Assembly: GCA_910574345.1 (NCBI GenBank)
Contig: CAJSZV010000015.1
Span: forward strand, 1 to 64,000
Direction: 5' to 3'
Source of the DNA: Clostridiaceae bacterium
GTDB taxonomy: Bacteria > Bacillota > Clostridia > Lachnospirales > Lachnospiraceae
DNA length: 64,000 nucleotides
The position numbers and the translations under genes are program-made. Below, in pieces: positions 14,037-25,738 of this stretch. Numbering within the stretch: position 1 is the first letter of the stretch; each line of letters begins with the position of its first letter. Below the pieces are notes generated by a model, which was not told the DNA's origin, made no database searches, and was given only the letters and a program-made list of their open reading frames with translations.

Positions 14037-14715
14037 TTTTATGATTCATGGTGTATTAAAATTTGAAGCCTTTGGCCAGGAACTGTGGATTACAGACACG
14101 ACTGTAGGGTCATGGATCATTACAGCAGCATTGCTTCTTATAGGTTTTATTGCCAACAGGAAGCTGAAGGCAGCCGGGGACAACGACATTCCAGGCGCAT
14201 TTCAAAGCATGCTGGAGATGGGAATGGAAGCTCTTGAGAATATGGCTCAGGGGATTCTGGGCGGCAACGCCAGGAAATTTGTCAACTACATCGGAACCAT
14301 TTTTTTGTTCATTCTGTTTTGCAACTTGAGCGGCCTCTTCGGCCTGAGAGCTCCGACAGCAGATTATGGTGTTACCTTTTTACTGGGTATGTTCACATTC
14401 TTCATTGTAAATTATCAGGGGCTTAAGAACCGGGGATTCGGACATTTTACCAGCTTGTTCCAGCCGATTCCCGTTTTGTTTCCGATCAATGTCATCGGTG
14501 AAATTGCCAACCCCATATCTATTTCACTGCGTTTATTTGCAAACTTGCTTTCAGGCGTGATTATTATGGGACTTTGGTACGGCATGATGCCCTGGTTTGC
14601 CAAGATTGGTATTCCGGCAGCCCTGCATGTTTATTGTGATCTGTTTTCAGGATGTATTCAGACATATGTATTCTGTATGCTGACTATGGTTTATATTAAT
14701 GACAAGATGGAATGA
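13996..14715 (+). CDS. atpB: ATP synthase F0 subunit a
   Basis: 239 residues starting ATG at 13996 after AAGGAGGAAGGTGT; the frame is open further upstream, but those codons belong to the overlapping gene. GEIANPISISLRLFANLLSG carries the essential arginine that faces the c ring. The helices, including the C-terminal LFSGCIQTYVFCMLTMVYI, form the ion half-channels. It works with the c subunit below, whose ion site looks sodium-type. Confidence 0.95.
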   Translation: MGMMKIPMVVQEPDFMIHGVLKFEAFGQELWITDTTVGSWIITAALLLIGFIANRKLKAAGDNDIPGAFQSMLEMGMEALENMAQGILGGNARKFVNYIGTIFLFILFCNLSGLFGLRAPTADYGVTFLLGMFTFFIVNYQGLKNRGFGHFTSLFQPIPVLFPINVIGEIANPISISLRLFANLLSGVIIMGLWYGMMPWFAKIGIPAALHVYCDLFSGCIQTYVFCMLTMVYINDKME

Positions 14716-14765
14716 TGCCCAAATGGGCCATAAATAAGTTATTATAATAAGATATTTTATATTAG

Positions 14766-15032
<267 letters not shown>

Positions 15033-15078
15033 GCAGAACATATTAAATTATGATGGGAACAGGAAGGAGGCTTAAACC

Positions 15079-15600
15079 TTGGGTTTAGATCGTTTAATAG
15101 GATTTGACGCGCAGCTGCTTTCCGAATCATTCTTTACAGCGCTCAACATCTTTATTCTGTTCTTTGGGTTATCTTATCTGTTATTCAATCCGGTGCGGGA
15201 CGTGCTGGAAAAGAGAAAGAACAAGATTGCCGGGGAACTGGCCGATGCAGCAGAGGACAAGAAAAGCGCCGCTGCCATGAAGGCCGAGTATGAAGAAAAG
15301 CTTAAAAGTGTTTCCAAAGAGGCGGATGCGATTCTGGAAGAGGCGAGAAGAAAAGCCAAAGTCAGAGAGACGGAGATTGTGGACGAAGCCAGACAAGAGG
15401 CAGCCAGGATCATTGAGAGGGCTAACCGTGAGGTTGAGCTGGAGAAGAAGAAGGCTCTTGATGACATGAAGCAGGAGATTGTCACCATCGCTTCTCTCAT
15501 GGCTGGCAAAGTAGTGGCGGCTTCCATTGACACCACGGTTCAGGATGCATTGATTGATGAGACGCTGAAGGAGATGGGTGAGAGCACATGGCAAAGCTAG
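15079..15600 (+). CDS. atpF: ATP synthase F0 subunit b
   Basis: 173 residues starting at TTG (15079-15081), with AGGAAGGAGG 8 bases upstream; no ATG fits better. One N-terminal membrane helix (SFFTALNIFILFFGLSYLLF), then a long charged coiled coil (EKRKNKIAGELADAAEDKKS...) that forms the peripheral stalk, and a C-terminal delta-binding part. It overlaps atpH by 13 bases. Confidence 0.93.
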   Translation: MGLDRLIGFDAQLLSESFFTALNIFILFFGLSYLLFNPVRDVLEKRKNKIAGELADAAEDKKSAAAMKAEYEEKLKSVSKEADAILEEARRKAKVRETEIVDEARQEAARIIERANREVELEKKKALDDMKQEIVTIASLMAGKVVAASIDTTVQDALIDETLKEMGESTWQS

Positions 15601-16136
15601 TATCAAAAGTATACGGTGATGCGCTGATGCAGGCAGCCCGTGAGAAGGATAAGCTGGACGCTGTCTTTGAGGAAGCAAAGGACATCTGCCTGGTGTTTCA
15701 AGATCATCAGGACTTAATCCATCTGCTGGATCATCCCCAGGTGGTGAAGGAAGAGAAGATTCAGATCATCTCCAATGTTTTTCAGGGAAGAGTTTCTGAT
15801 GAGATGATGGGCTTTCTGGCAGCGATCGTTGACAAAGGGAGGCAAAATGAGATTCTTTCGATTCTGGATTATTTCATCGAACAGGTGAAGGAGGAGAAGA
15901 GAATCGGAAGAGCACAGGTGACTTCTGCCGTGGAACTGACTGAGGAGCAGAAGAAACAGGTAACAGATAAGTTGCTTACGACAACCCGGTATGTGGAATT
16001 TGAGATGAACTATATCGTAGACCCATCCCTGATCGGCGGCATGGTTATCCGCATCGGCGACAGAGTCGTTGACAGCAGTATTAAAACCCAGCTGTATGAA
16101 CTTAAGAAGCAGCTTCTTGAAGTGCAGCTGGCTTAG
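15588..16136 (+). CDS. atpH: ATP synthase F1 subunit delta
   Basis: 182 residues. Helical N-terminal domain (KVYGDALMQAAREKDKLDAV, HPQVVKEEKIQII) and a C-terminal segment with PSLIGGMVIRIGDRVVDSSI, the OSCP/delta signature. It connects the b stalk to the top of the alpha3beta3 ring. Its start lies inside the end of atpF. Confidence 0.95.
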   Translation: MAKLVSKVYGDALMQAAREKDKLDAVFEEAKDICLVFQDHQDLIHLLDHPQVVKEEKIQIISNVFQGRVSDEMMGFLAAIVDKGRQNEILSILDYFIEQVKEEKRIGRAQVTSAVELTEEQKKQVTDKLLTTTRYVEFEMNYIVDPSLIGGMVIRIGDRVVDSSIKTQLYELKKQLLEVQLA

Positions 16137-16145
16137 AGACTATAA

Positions 16146-17672
<1,527 letters not shown>

Positions 17673-17691
17673 GGAAAGCAGGTGAGAGATC

Positions 17692-18546
17692 ATGGCATCC
17701 ATGAGAGATATAAAACGCAGACGCGACAGCATCCAAAGCACTGAGCAGATTACGAAGGCCATGAAGCTGGTATCCACAGTAAAACTGCAGAAATCCAAAG
17801 GCAAGGCGGAAGCATCCAAGCCCTACTTTAATCTGATGTATGATACCATCAGTTCTATCTTAAGGAAATCGGAGAATTTGAATCACAAGTATCTGAAGCC
17901 GGGGGTATCAGAGAAGAAGGCAGTGATTGCCATTACTTCCAACAGAGGATTGGCAGGCGGATATAACAACAATATCGTAAAGCTGATAAACGGAGAACTT
18001 CCCTCAGGCGATACCCTGGTGTATGCCATTGGCAGAAAGGGGCGGGACGGGCTTTTGAGAAAAGGCTTTGAGATCAAAGCTGATTACTCCGAGGTCATAA
18101 ATGAGCCTCTTTACAGGGATGCGGCGGATATTACTCTGGAGCTTCTTGACGGTTTTACCAGAGGGGAGATCGGAGAGATCTATCTGGCTTATACTGCATT
18201 CAAGAACACCGTAACTCAAATCCCCAAGCTGATCAAACTCCTTCCGGTGGAGATGGAAGCCGGTGAAGAGCAGGAGAGCAAAGCTCACGCCCTTATGACT
18301 TATGAGCCGGATGAGGAAGAGGTTCTGGATTCCATTGTGCCTAAGTATATGAGCAGTCTTATCTATGGGGCTTTGCTGGAAGCGGTAGCCAGTGAGAACG
18401 GTGCCCGTATGACAGCTATGGACAATGCTACCAGCAACGCGGAAGAGATGATCGAGGCTCTGAGCCTGCAGTACAACCGTGCAAGGCAGGGCGCTATTAC
18501 TCAGGAACTTACCGAGATCGTGGCAGGCGCCAATGCCATATCGTAG
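17692..18546 (+). CDS. atpG: ATP synthase F1 subunit gamma
   Basis: 284 residues. The rotor shaft: N-terminal helix MASMRDIKRRRDSIQSTEQI and C-terminal helix ENGARMTAMDNATSNAEEMI form the antiparallel coiled coil inside the alpha3beta3 ring. SNRGLAGGYNNNIV is the conserved Rossmann-like core. 19 bases after atpA, same operon. Confidence 0.97.
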   Translation: MASMRDIKRRRDSIQSTEQITKAMKLVSTVKLQKSKGKAEASKPYFNLMYDTISSILRKSENLNHKYLKPGVSEKKAVIAITSNRGLAGGYNNNIVKLINGELPSGDTLVYAIGRKGRDGLLRKGFEIKADYSEVINEPLYRDAADITLELLDGFTRGEIGEIYLAYTAFKNTVTQIPKLIKLLPVEMEAGEEQESKAHALMTYEPDEEEVLDSIVPKYMSSLIYGALLEAVASENGARMTAMDNATSNAEEMIEALSLQYNRARQGAITQELTEIVAGANAIS

Positions 18547-18579
18547 GCAGGCGCCCGGACTTTGGAAAAGCGGCAAAAA

Positions 18580-18620
18580 AGCACGTATCAGCGTGCGGGC
18601 TGCCGGCGGAAGCCGGCGGC
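18580..18620 (+). promoter_or_regulatory. Paired hairpins between atpG and atpD
   Basis: Two consecutive hairpins lie in the only sizeable gap of the F1 part of the operon: GCACG/CGTGC (18581-18596, 6-base loop) and GCCGGC/GCCGGC closed by a GGAA tetraloop of GNRA type (18602-18617). There is no T run. They may mark RNA processing or tune translation of atpD relative to atpG; this is inference. Confidence 0.4.
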
Positions 18621-18639
18621 AAAGGATATGGAAGAATGA

Positions 18640-20046
<1,407 letters not shown>

Positions 20047-20057
20047 GAGGGCTGAAC

Positions 20058-20456
20058 ATGGCTGATGTGTTTAAGTTAAAGGTTGTCACGCCGGAACGTG
20101 TTTTTTACGAAGGCGAGGCAGGGATGGTGGAACTGTCCACCACAGAAGGGGACATAGGCGTTTATGCCAACCATATTCCCATGACTGCCATTGTGGCGCC
20201 GGGAGTTTTAAAGATCCATGAGGGCTCCGATGTCAGAAAGGCGGCTCTTCATTCGGGGTTTATCGAGGTGCTTCCTCAGGAGATCACCATTATGGCCGAA
20301 GTAGTAGAATGGCCGGATGAGATTGATGTAAAACGTGCTGAGGAGGCGCGGATCCGTGCGGAACGCCGGCTGAAGGATAATCAGGCGGAAATTGATGTTC
20401 TGAGAGCGAAACTGGCTCTTAAAAGGGCTATGGCCCGTCTGTCTGCGAAGCAGTAG
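20058..20456 (+). CDS. atpC: ATP synthase F1 subunit epsilon
   Basis: 132 residues. N-terminal beta-sandwich (FKLKVVTPERVFYEGEAGMV, STTEGDIGVYANHIPMTA) followed by a two-helix C-terminal domain (RAEEARIRAERRLKD..., LKRAMARLSAKQ), which in bacteria can inhibit ATP hydrolysis. Last gene of the operon; a strong terminator follows. Confidence 0.96.
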   Translation: MADVFKLKVVTPERVFYEGEAGMVELSTTEGDIGVYANHIPMTAIVAPGVLKIHEGSDVRKAALHSGFIEVLPQEITIMAEVVEWPDEIDVKRAEEARIRAERRLKDNQAEIDVLRAKLALKRAMARLSAKQ

Positions 20457-20472
20457 AGCGGGGCTGGGAATG

Positions 20473-20524
20473 AAAACCGGTTCCTATTATACACTTTTGC
20501 TGTATAATGGGGGCCGGTTTTTTA
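20473..20524 (+). terminator. Terminator of the ATP synthase operon
   Basis: Long stem: AAAACCGGTTCC...TATTATACAC on the left pairs with GTATAAT...GGCCGGTTTT on the right around TTTTGCT, ending in a run of six or more T. Classical intrinsic terminator. Confidence 0.92.
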
Positions 20525-20630
20525 TAAGATATAAAGGAATCATATTGGACAGGAACATAAGTATTTGCATAGTACATTGATGATGAGGGTATTTTGTAAG
20601 TGTATGAATGAAAAGCGGAGGGGAATACCT

Positions 20631-21977
20631 ATGCTTCAGGAAAGTAATCGAATTGAATGGAAATCTACATTAAATGATAAAATGGAAAAGGAGATTGTGG
20701 CCTTTCTAAATAATCGGGAAGGCGGAATCTTATATATTGGGATTGACGATGATGGAAGGCCCGTTGAGAATTTGGATATAGATTCTTCCCAGTTAAAGAT
20801 TGCAGATAGAATTAAAAATAATATTTTGCCATCAACACTTGGGTTGTTTGATATTGTGACGGAAATCATTGAAGGAATAGCAGTAATCAAGATCATTGTA
20901 TCCAGTGGACTTGAAAAGCCGTATTATATAAAGAGTAAGGGCATGTCGCCTAATGGCTGTTATATGAGGATGGGAGCATCCACGCAGCCTATGACAACAG
21001 CTTTTATAGATGAATTGTATGGGAAACGGATTCATACAACGCTTCGTAATATTACTTCTCCAAGGCAGGATCTTACATTTGCACAGCTTAAAATATATTA
21101 TCAGGAGCGGGGATTGGAACTGAACAAACAGTTCGCAAACAGCCTGGAACTTCTTACACCAGATGGGAAATATAATTATATAGCATATCTTTTGGCAGAT
21201 GAGAATGGTGTATCTATAAAGGTTGCAAAATACGCAGGGAAAGATAAGATAGATCTGAAAGAGAATGAGGAATATGGATATTGTTCTCTGATCAAGGCAA
21301 CGAATTATGTTTTAGAAAAAATGAAGATTGAAAATGTTACAAAGGCGAGAGTAACAAGCACAAGGAGAATAGAGAAAAATCTGGTTGAGCCGGTTCCTAT
21401 GAGAGAGGCATTGATCAATGCCATCGTGCATAATGATTTTTCAAAAGAAATTCCGCCGGTATTTGAGATTTTCAGTGATCGCATGGAGTTTACTTCTTAT
21501 GGCGGATTGATTCAGGGGCAAAGTATGGAAGATTTTTTTAGCTGTAGCAGTATGCCCAGAAACAGGGAATTGATGCGGGTGTTCAAAGATGTAGGGTTGG
21601 TTGAACAACTTGGTTCCGGGATGAGCCGCATCTTAAATTCTTATGACAGAACTGTGTTTGAAATATCCGAACATTTTATTAAAGTTATTTTTCCGTTTTC
21701 CTGGTCAGACGAAAGGGAAAGCGTTGTTATTACTAAGTGGGATGGCGATGATAATGGCGATGATAATGGCGATGATAATGGCGATGATATGACAATCCTT
21801 TTGTTGGTGGAAAAGGAACCTGATATAACAGCGAAAAAAATAAGCGAAAAAGTCGGCTTTAGTACCAGAAAGGTCAGCCGCATTATAAAGTCCCTTCGGG
21901 AATCAGGAAAAATTATTCGTATTGGTTCTGATCGGAAAGGATATTGGAAGGTCAATAAAGGAAGAGACATGGATTAA
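20631..21977 (+). CDS. AlbA/Schlafen-domain putative transcriptional regulator
   Basis: 448 residues from the ATG at 20631 (GGAGGGGAAT upstream); an earlier in-frame ATG at 20565 has no such site. Residues ~5-125 form the AlbA_2/Schlafen-like domain (ESNRIEWKSTLNDKMEKEIV, NNREGGILYIGIDDDG). The middle part contains an ATPase-like ALINAIVHNDFSKE motif and GLVEQLGSGMSRI, typical of this family. The C-terminus is a winged helix (ITAKKISEKVGFSTRKVSRI, then KSLRESGKIIRIG). Between them lies an acidic GDDN repeat (21744-21788). The ligand and targets are unknown. It is AT-richer than its neighbours and isolated between terminators, consistent with acquisition. Confidence 0.8.
   Translation: MLQESNRIEWKSTLNDKMEKEIVAFLNNREGGILYIGIDDDGRPVENLDIDSSQLKIADRIKNNILPSTLGLFDIVTEIIEGIAVIKIIVSSGLEKPYYIKSKGMSPNGCYMRMGASTQPMTTAFIDELYGKRIHTTLRNITSPRQDLTFAQLKIYYQERGLELNKQFANSLELLTPDGKYNYIAYLLADENGVSIKVAKYAGKDKIDLKENEEYGYCSLIKATNYVLEKMKIENVTKARVTSTRRIEKNLVEPVPMREALINAIVHNDFSKEIPPVFEIFSDRMEFTSYGGLIQGQSMEDFFSCSSMPRNRELMRVFKDVGLVEQLGSGMSRILNSYDRTVFEISEHFIKVIFPFSWSDERESVVITKWDGDDNGDDNGDDNGDDMTILLLVEKEPDITAKKISEKVGFSTRKVSRIIKSLRESGKIIRIGSDRKGYWKVNKGRDMD
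21744..21788 (+). repeat. 12-bp tandem repeat GGCGATGATAAT encoding GDDN
   Basis: Three exact 12-base copies plus 9 bases of a fourth, in frame within the regulator gene. The repeat length is a multiple of three, so copy-number change would lengthen an acidic linker rather than shift the frame. It joins the ATPase-like part to the winged helix. Confidence 0.9.
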
Positions 21978-22052
21978 AATACACACAAGGACTACCTCCA
22001 GGAGATACCTGAGGAACAGGGAAAGGAAAGAATTCAGAGATGGGGGATAAAA

Positions 22053-22949
22053 ATGGAATTGACCCAATTGCGTTATTTTTATCAGGTCTATCAGGCAGGG
22101 AGTATTCGTAGTGCTTCCGGGGATCTTAATGTAACCCAGCAGGCTATATCAAAACAGATTCAGAACCTGGAGGATGAGCTGGGCGTCAAACTGTTCCTTC
22201 GTAGCAAAAACGGAGTGGAGGCTACAGAATATGGTCATATGCTTGCAGAGAAGGCGGCTATGGTCTTGCCGGAACTGGATAGAGTGATGTATGCCATGCA
22301 GAAGCGCAGAAGCGGAATCTCCGGGGTGGTGAAGCTGGCAGTGCAGTGCTGGCAGATGACATGGGGAGACAATCTGCGCTATGAGGCTCTGGAACGGTTT
22401 AGAGAACTCTATCCTCAGGTTCGGCTGGTATATGAGAATTTGTCGCCAGCGGAGTGTTGCCAAAGAGTTCTGGAGGGAGGTATGGATCTGGCGGTGACAG
22501 TTCTGCCAGGGCAGACGGACGGGCTGGAATTTGTGCCCCTCAGAGATTTTAAATGGTATTTTCTTATGGCAAAAACTCACCCATTGGCGGACAAAAGATG
22601 CCTGTATGCAGAAGATCTGGCGGGGAAAAGGCTGATTTTGGCAGGGGAGGAGGCGGACTGTCAGAATCAGATAAAGATGGTTCTGGTGGGAAAGAGCATG
22701 CCCTGTTTCATTGATGTTAAGGATTTTATTTTTGACCTTCTAGGACAGGAAATTCTGGGAAATCAGGCTATGATGCTGACATGTACGGCTCAGCTTGAAT
22801 TTTTTAATCCGGAACTTTTTGTTATGGTGCCCTTAGAGGAGGGATTTTTCCGGTCAAGAATGTATCTGTGCTGCCCGGGGGGAAGGGTTCTGACGCCTGC
22901 GGCAGAGGCTCTTTACCGGTTCTTACTGGAAAACTGGACTAATTTGTGA
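22053..22949 (+). CDS. LysR-family transcriptional regulator
   Basis: 298 residues. The N-terminal helix-turn-helix (IRSASGDLNVTQQAISKQIQ, NLEDELGVKLFLRSKNGVEA) is followed by a LysR effector domain (TVLPGQTDGLEFVPLRDFKW...). It is co-directional with, and 129 bases before, a large flavoprotein reductase gene; an inverted repeat of LysR-site form lies in the gap. I infer that it controls that gene. Confidence 0.92.
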   Translation: MELTQLRYFYQVYQAGSIRSASGDLNVTQQAISKQIQNLEDELGVKLFLRSKNGVEATEYGHMLAEKAAMVLPELDRVMYAMQKRRSGISGVVKLAVQCWQMTWGDNLRYEALERFRELYPQVRLVYENLSPAECCQRVLEGGMDLAVTVLPGQTDGLEFVPLRDFKWYFLMAKTHPLADKRCLYAEDLAGKRLILAGEEADCQNQIKMVLVGKSMPCFIDVKDFIFDLLGQEILGNQAMMLTCTAQLEFFNPELFVMVPLEEGFFRSRMYLCCPGGRVLTPAAEALYRFLLENWTNL

Positions 22950-22958
22950 CAAGTTCAG

Positions 22959-22976
22959 ATTGTAAGGGATTACAAT
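22959..22976. promoter_or_regulatory. Candidate LysR operator
   Basis: Perfect dyad ATTGTAA-GGGA-TTACAAT, 103 bases before the flavoprotein ATG. It contains the T-N11-A form typical of LysR binding sites. No other dyad of this quality is seen in the gap. Confidence 0.5.
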
Positions 22977-23078
22977 AAAAAATCGTTATTCTCCTGATTT
23001 CGATTCTGTTAAAGTATAGGTATGAAAGACAGATAAATGCAAAGGTCTGGATACCAAAAGAAAGAGGGAGGTAATCAA

Positions 23079-25514
23079 ATGAAGAAATTGCTTTGTGCGC
23101 TTGTAACCGTCAGTATGGTCGCAGGCGCAGCAGGGTGTAGCAGCACGGCGACATCGCCCACATCAGATGGGGTTCAGGAGACAAAGACTGCTGAGACGGC
23201 TTTGCCGGAGACCGACGGGACAGAGAAAGAGACAGAGAAAGACAGTCTCTACACTCCGGGTACTTACAGCGCCTCAGCAAAAGGTTTCGGCGGCGATGTG
23301 ACAGTAACTATTACTGTAGATGAGGAGAAGATCACAGATTGTAAGGCTGAAGGCCCCGGTGAGACTGAGGGGCGGGGCTCTGTAGTCATCGCTCAATTTC
23401 CGGCAAAAATTGTGGAGACAGGAACAACGGATATAGACGCTGTCAGCGGAAGCACGGTGACCAGCCGGGCATTCCTGCAGGCAGCAGATGACGCCTTGGC
23501 TGAAGCTAGGGGAACGGGAAAGGCAGCTGTCAAGATGGCTCCAGGTACTTATACAGCCAGTGCTTACGGTTTCATCCAGATTGAGCCTTTAAGCGTGTCC
23601 GTCACTGTGGATGAGCATAAGATTCTCGATATTGAGGTGGACGGAAACAGAGACAGTGTGGCTATGGTCAGGTCTGTGAAAACTTATATGATCCCTCGAA
23701 TGCTTGAATTGCAGTCCATTGCTGTGGATTCCATTTCTGGGGCTACAGCCACAAGCTCTGCGGTGAAACTTGCTGCGGAGGATGCTCTGGCTCAAGCCCT
23801 GGAGGCGGGAGGTTCCGGGAAATCAGCTATTTCCGCATTCCAGACTCTGGAAACCAAGGAAGCCAAGAAGGAAGAGATTGACGTGGAAGTGCTGGTAGTA
23901 GGTTTGGGAGGTGCCGGATGTACAGCGGCTATGAGCGCTGCAGAGGCCCAGGCAGCCAAGGATCCCTCGGCAGTCAGCGTACTGGCTATTGACAAGGCCG
24001 GACGCTTCGGCGGCACATCTGCCTTCTGCGGAGAGCCTATGGCGGTCAATGCCCCTAGGTATAAAGAGGAATTTAACAACGGTGAAGATTACATGGACGG
24101 TGATGCACTGCTTGCCGCATGGACAGAGTACACGGAAGGCGATGCTAAGACAGACATTATCAAAAAATTTCTGGACAATTCCGGTGACACCATTGACTGG
24201 CTCTACTATGATCACGGTTTTTTGTTTAACAATCCTCTCACGGGATTTGGACCTGAGGATGTGTACCGCTGCAAGTACCAGTATGTCAGCAAGTTCAATG
24301 TGGAAGAAGGCCGTGATTACGGCGAGGAGATTGACGGAGGCCAGAATACCCAGACAGACAAATATTTTTCTCGTCTGATGGAGGACTACACTGAACTGGG
24401 TGGAAAATACATGCTTGAAACCGAGGCCACGGAACTTCTCTACGATAAGGAGGCCAATAAAGTAACAGGCGTTAAGGCTGTAGGCCATGACGGCACGGAG
24501 TACACCATCCACGCAGGGGCAGTGATTATGGCTACAGGCGGGTTTGCCGGCAATGGAGAGATGGAGAGAGCGTTCTTCTCTGAAAATCCCTATTACGAGG
24601 ATCTGGGCGGAGAGTGGAATCTCATCGGTATGGCTCAGAATGACGGAAAGATGATTGAGTCTGCCATTGACATCGGAGCCGGTACCTACAATATTGACAT
24701 GGTTCCTATGGTACATTTTGCTACCTCCGACGTAGTTCTTCATGACTATCCCTACCAGGTAGAGGATGGGGCAGCCATTGATCAGTGGTACGGCTGGGAG
24801 AAAGGCTGGTCTTTGAACAATGTGCCTGATGCCATGGTTCTGACTAATATGATTCCCTGGGTAAATACTCATGGGGAGCGCTTTGTGGCAGAAGGCGCCC
24901 TGTTCTCCTGGTGGCTCTCCGGACCGTCCTATTGGGCTGTGTGGTCTGAGAATTTGGTGAATCAGGTGGCTGAAAAAGGATTTCCGGCGGATATATTTAC
25001 CTATGCATCTACCAGCCAGGGCATTACTCCGGGAAATATGCCGATTCCCGAGATAAAAGAGATTGTCAATAAATTGCTGGATATGGGAGTCATGGTGAAG
25101 GCAGACAGCCTGGAGGAACTGGCAAAGCTTATGGAGGTTCAGGAAGATACCTTCAAAGCTGCCATGGACAGTTATGACAACTACTGCAGGAACGGTAAGG
25201 ATGAGCAGTATGGAAAGAATGCGGAAAGGCTCATTAGCCTGGGCGATGGCCCCTTCTATGCTATGAAAGGGTATTCTTCCACATTCAGCACTGTTGGAGG
25301 CGTGGATATTGACGAGGACTGCAATGTGCTTCTGACTGACGGAAAGACGAAAATTGGCGGATTGTACGCGGCAGGTAACGACAGCGGCGGTGTGCTGTAT
25401 ACCAATAAAAAGCCTTATGTGACATACGGAGGGGCGGCTCTGGGATGGGCGCTGACATCAGGAAGGCTATCAGGCAAAAATGCAGTGGAACATGCAGCGG
25501 CAGAGAAAAACTGA
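23079..25514 (+). CDS. Lipoprotein flavin reductase with two FMN-binding domains and a FAD domain
   Basis: 811 residues from ATG at 23079 (AGAGGGAGG upstream). A lipoprotein signal ends VAGAAGC with Cys20, followed by a Ser/Thr linker. Two FMN-binding (PF04205) domains follow at ~60-150 and ~155-245; each ends in a flavinylation-type motif, DAVSGSTVTS (~125) and DSISGATATS (~220), where ApbE-like transferases attach FMN to Thr. From ~268 is a fumarate-reductase-type FAD domain: VLVVGLGGAGCTAA, DKAGRFGGTSAFCGEP and YAAGNDSGGV near the end. The architecture is that of extracellular reductases that respire organic acceptors (fumarate, urocanate, cinnamates). The acceptor cannot be deduced. No ApbE or quinone dehydrogenase gene is nearby. 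Confidence 0.9.
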   Translation: MKKLLCALVTVSMVAGAAGCSSTATSPTSDGVQETKTAETALPETDGTEKETEKDSLYTPGTYSASAKGFGGDVTVTITVDEEKITDCKAEGPGETEGRGSVVIAQFPAKIVETGTTDIDAVSGSTVTSRAFLQAADDALAEARGTGKAAVKMAPGTYTASAYGFIQIEPLSVSVTVDEHKILDIEVDGNRDSVAMVRSVKTYMIPRMLELQSIAVDSISGATATSSAVKLAAEDALAQALEAGGSGKSAISAFQTLETKEAKKEEIDVEVLVVGLGGAGCTAAMSAAEAQAAKDPSAVSVLAIDKAGRFGGTSAFCGEPMAVNAPRYKEEFNNGEDYMDGDALLAAWTEYTEGDAKTDIIKKFLDNSGDTIDWLYYDHGFLFNNPLTGFGPEDVYRCKYQYVSKFNVEEGRDYGEEIDGGQNTQTDKYFSRLMEDYTELGGKYMLETEATELLYDKEANKVTGVKAVGHDGTEYTIHAGAVIMATGGFAGNGEMERAFFSENPYYEDLGGEWNLIGMAQNDGKMIESAIDIGAGTYNIDMVPMVHFATSDVVLHDYPYQVEDGAAIDQWYGWEKGWSLNNVPDAMVLTNMIPWVNTHGERFVAEGALFSWWLSGPSYWAVWSENLVNQVAEKGFPADIFTYASTSQGITPGNMPIPEIKEIVNKLLDMGVMVKADSLEELAKLMEVQEDTFKAAMDSYDNYCRNGKDEQYGKNAERLISLGDGPFYAMKGYSSTFSTVGGVDIDEDCNVLLTDGKTKIGGLYAAGNDSGGVLYTNKKPYVTYGGAALGWALTSGRLSGKNAVEHAAAEKN

Positions 25515-25535
25515 TAGGTGAAGACAGGAAAATGA

Positions 25536-25694
25536 TTATGGAACAACCATTATGACTCCGATATGAACTGCTTCCAGCCGATGATGGAGGAATTCCGGGG
25601 GAGATATGGGAAGTACCCGGAATATCCTGCGGTAAATGACAGGTATGGCCTAACTGCCTTGCACCCCATGGCAAACTATGATATACTTTCATAA
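25536..25694 (+). pseudogene. Degraded transposase fragment (IS1182-like)
   Basis: A 52-codon frame without a start reads MNCFQPMMEEFRGRYGKYPE and then YPAVNDRYGLTALH. Family transposases have 'M..F...YG.YPEYP.ADAGYG' around a catalytic Asp; here the ADAGYG-like part is degraded (AVNDRYG). Only this piece remains between the flavoprotein gene and the nucleotidyltransferase. Confidence 0.4.
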
Positions 25695-25738
25695 AAGCAT
25701 GGAACATGCACTATAATGTCAGAGGACGGGGAGAACAT

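Noticed and set aside
23823-24872. 349-codon antisense frame within the flavoprotein gene
   Set aside because: Shadow of a well-supported gene; no domain or start signal.
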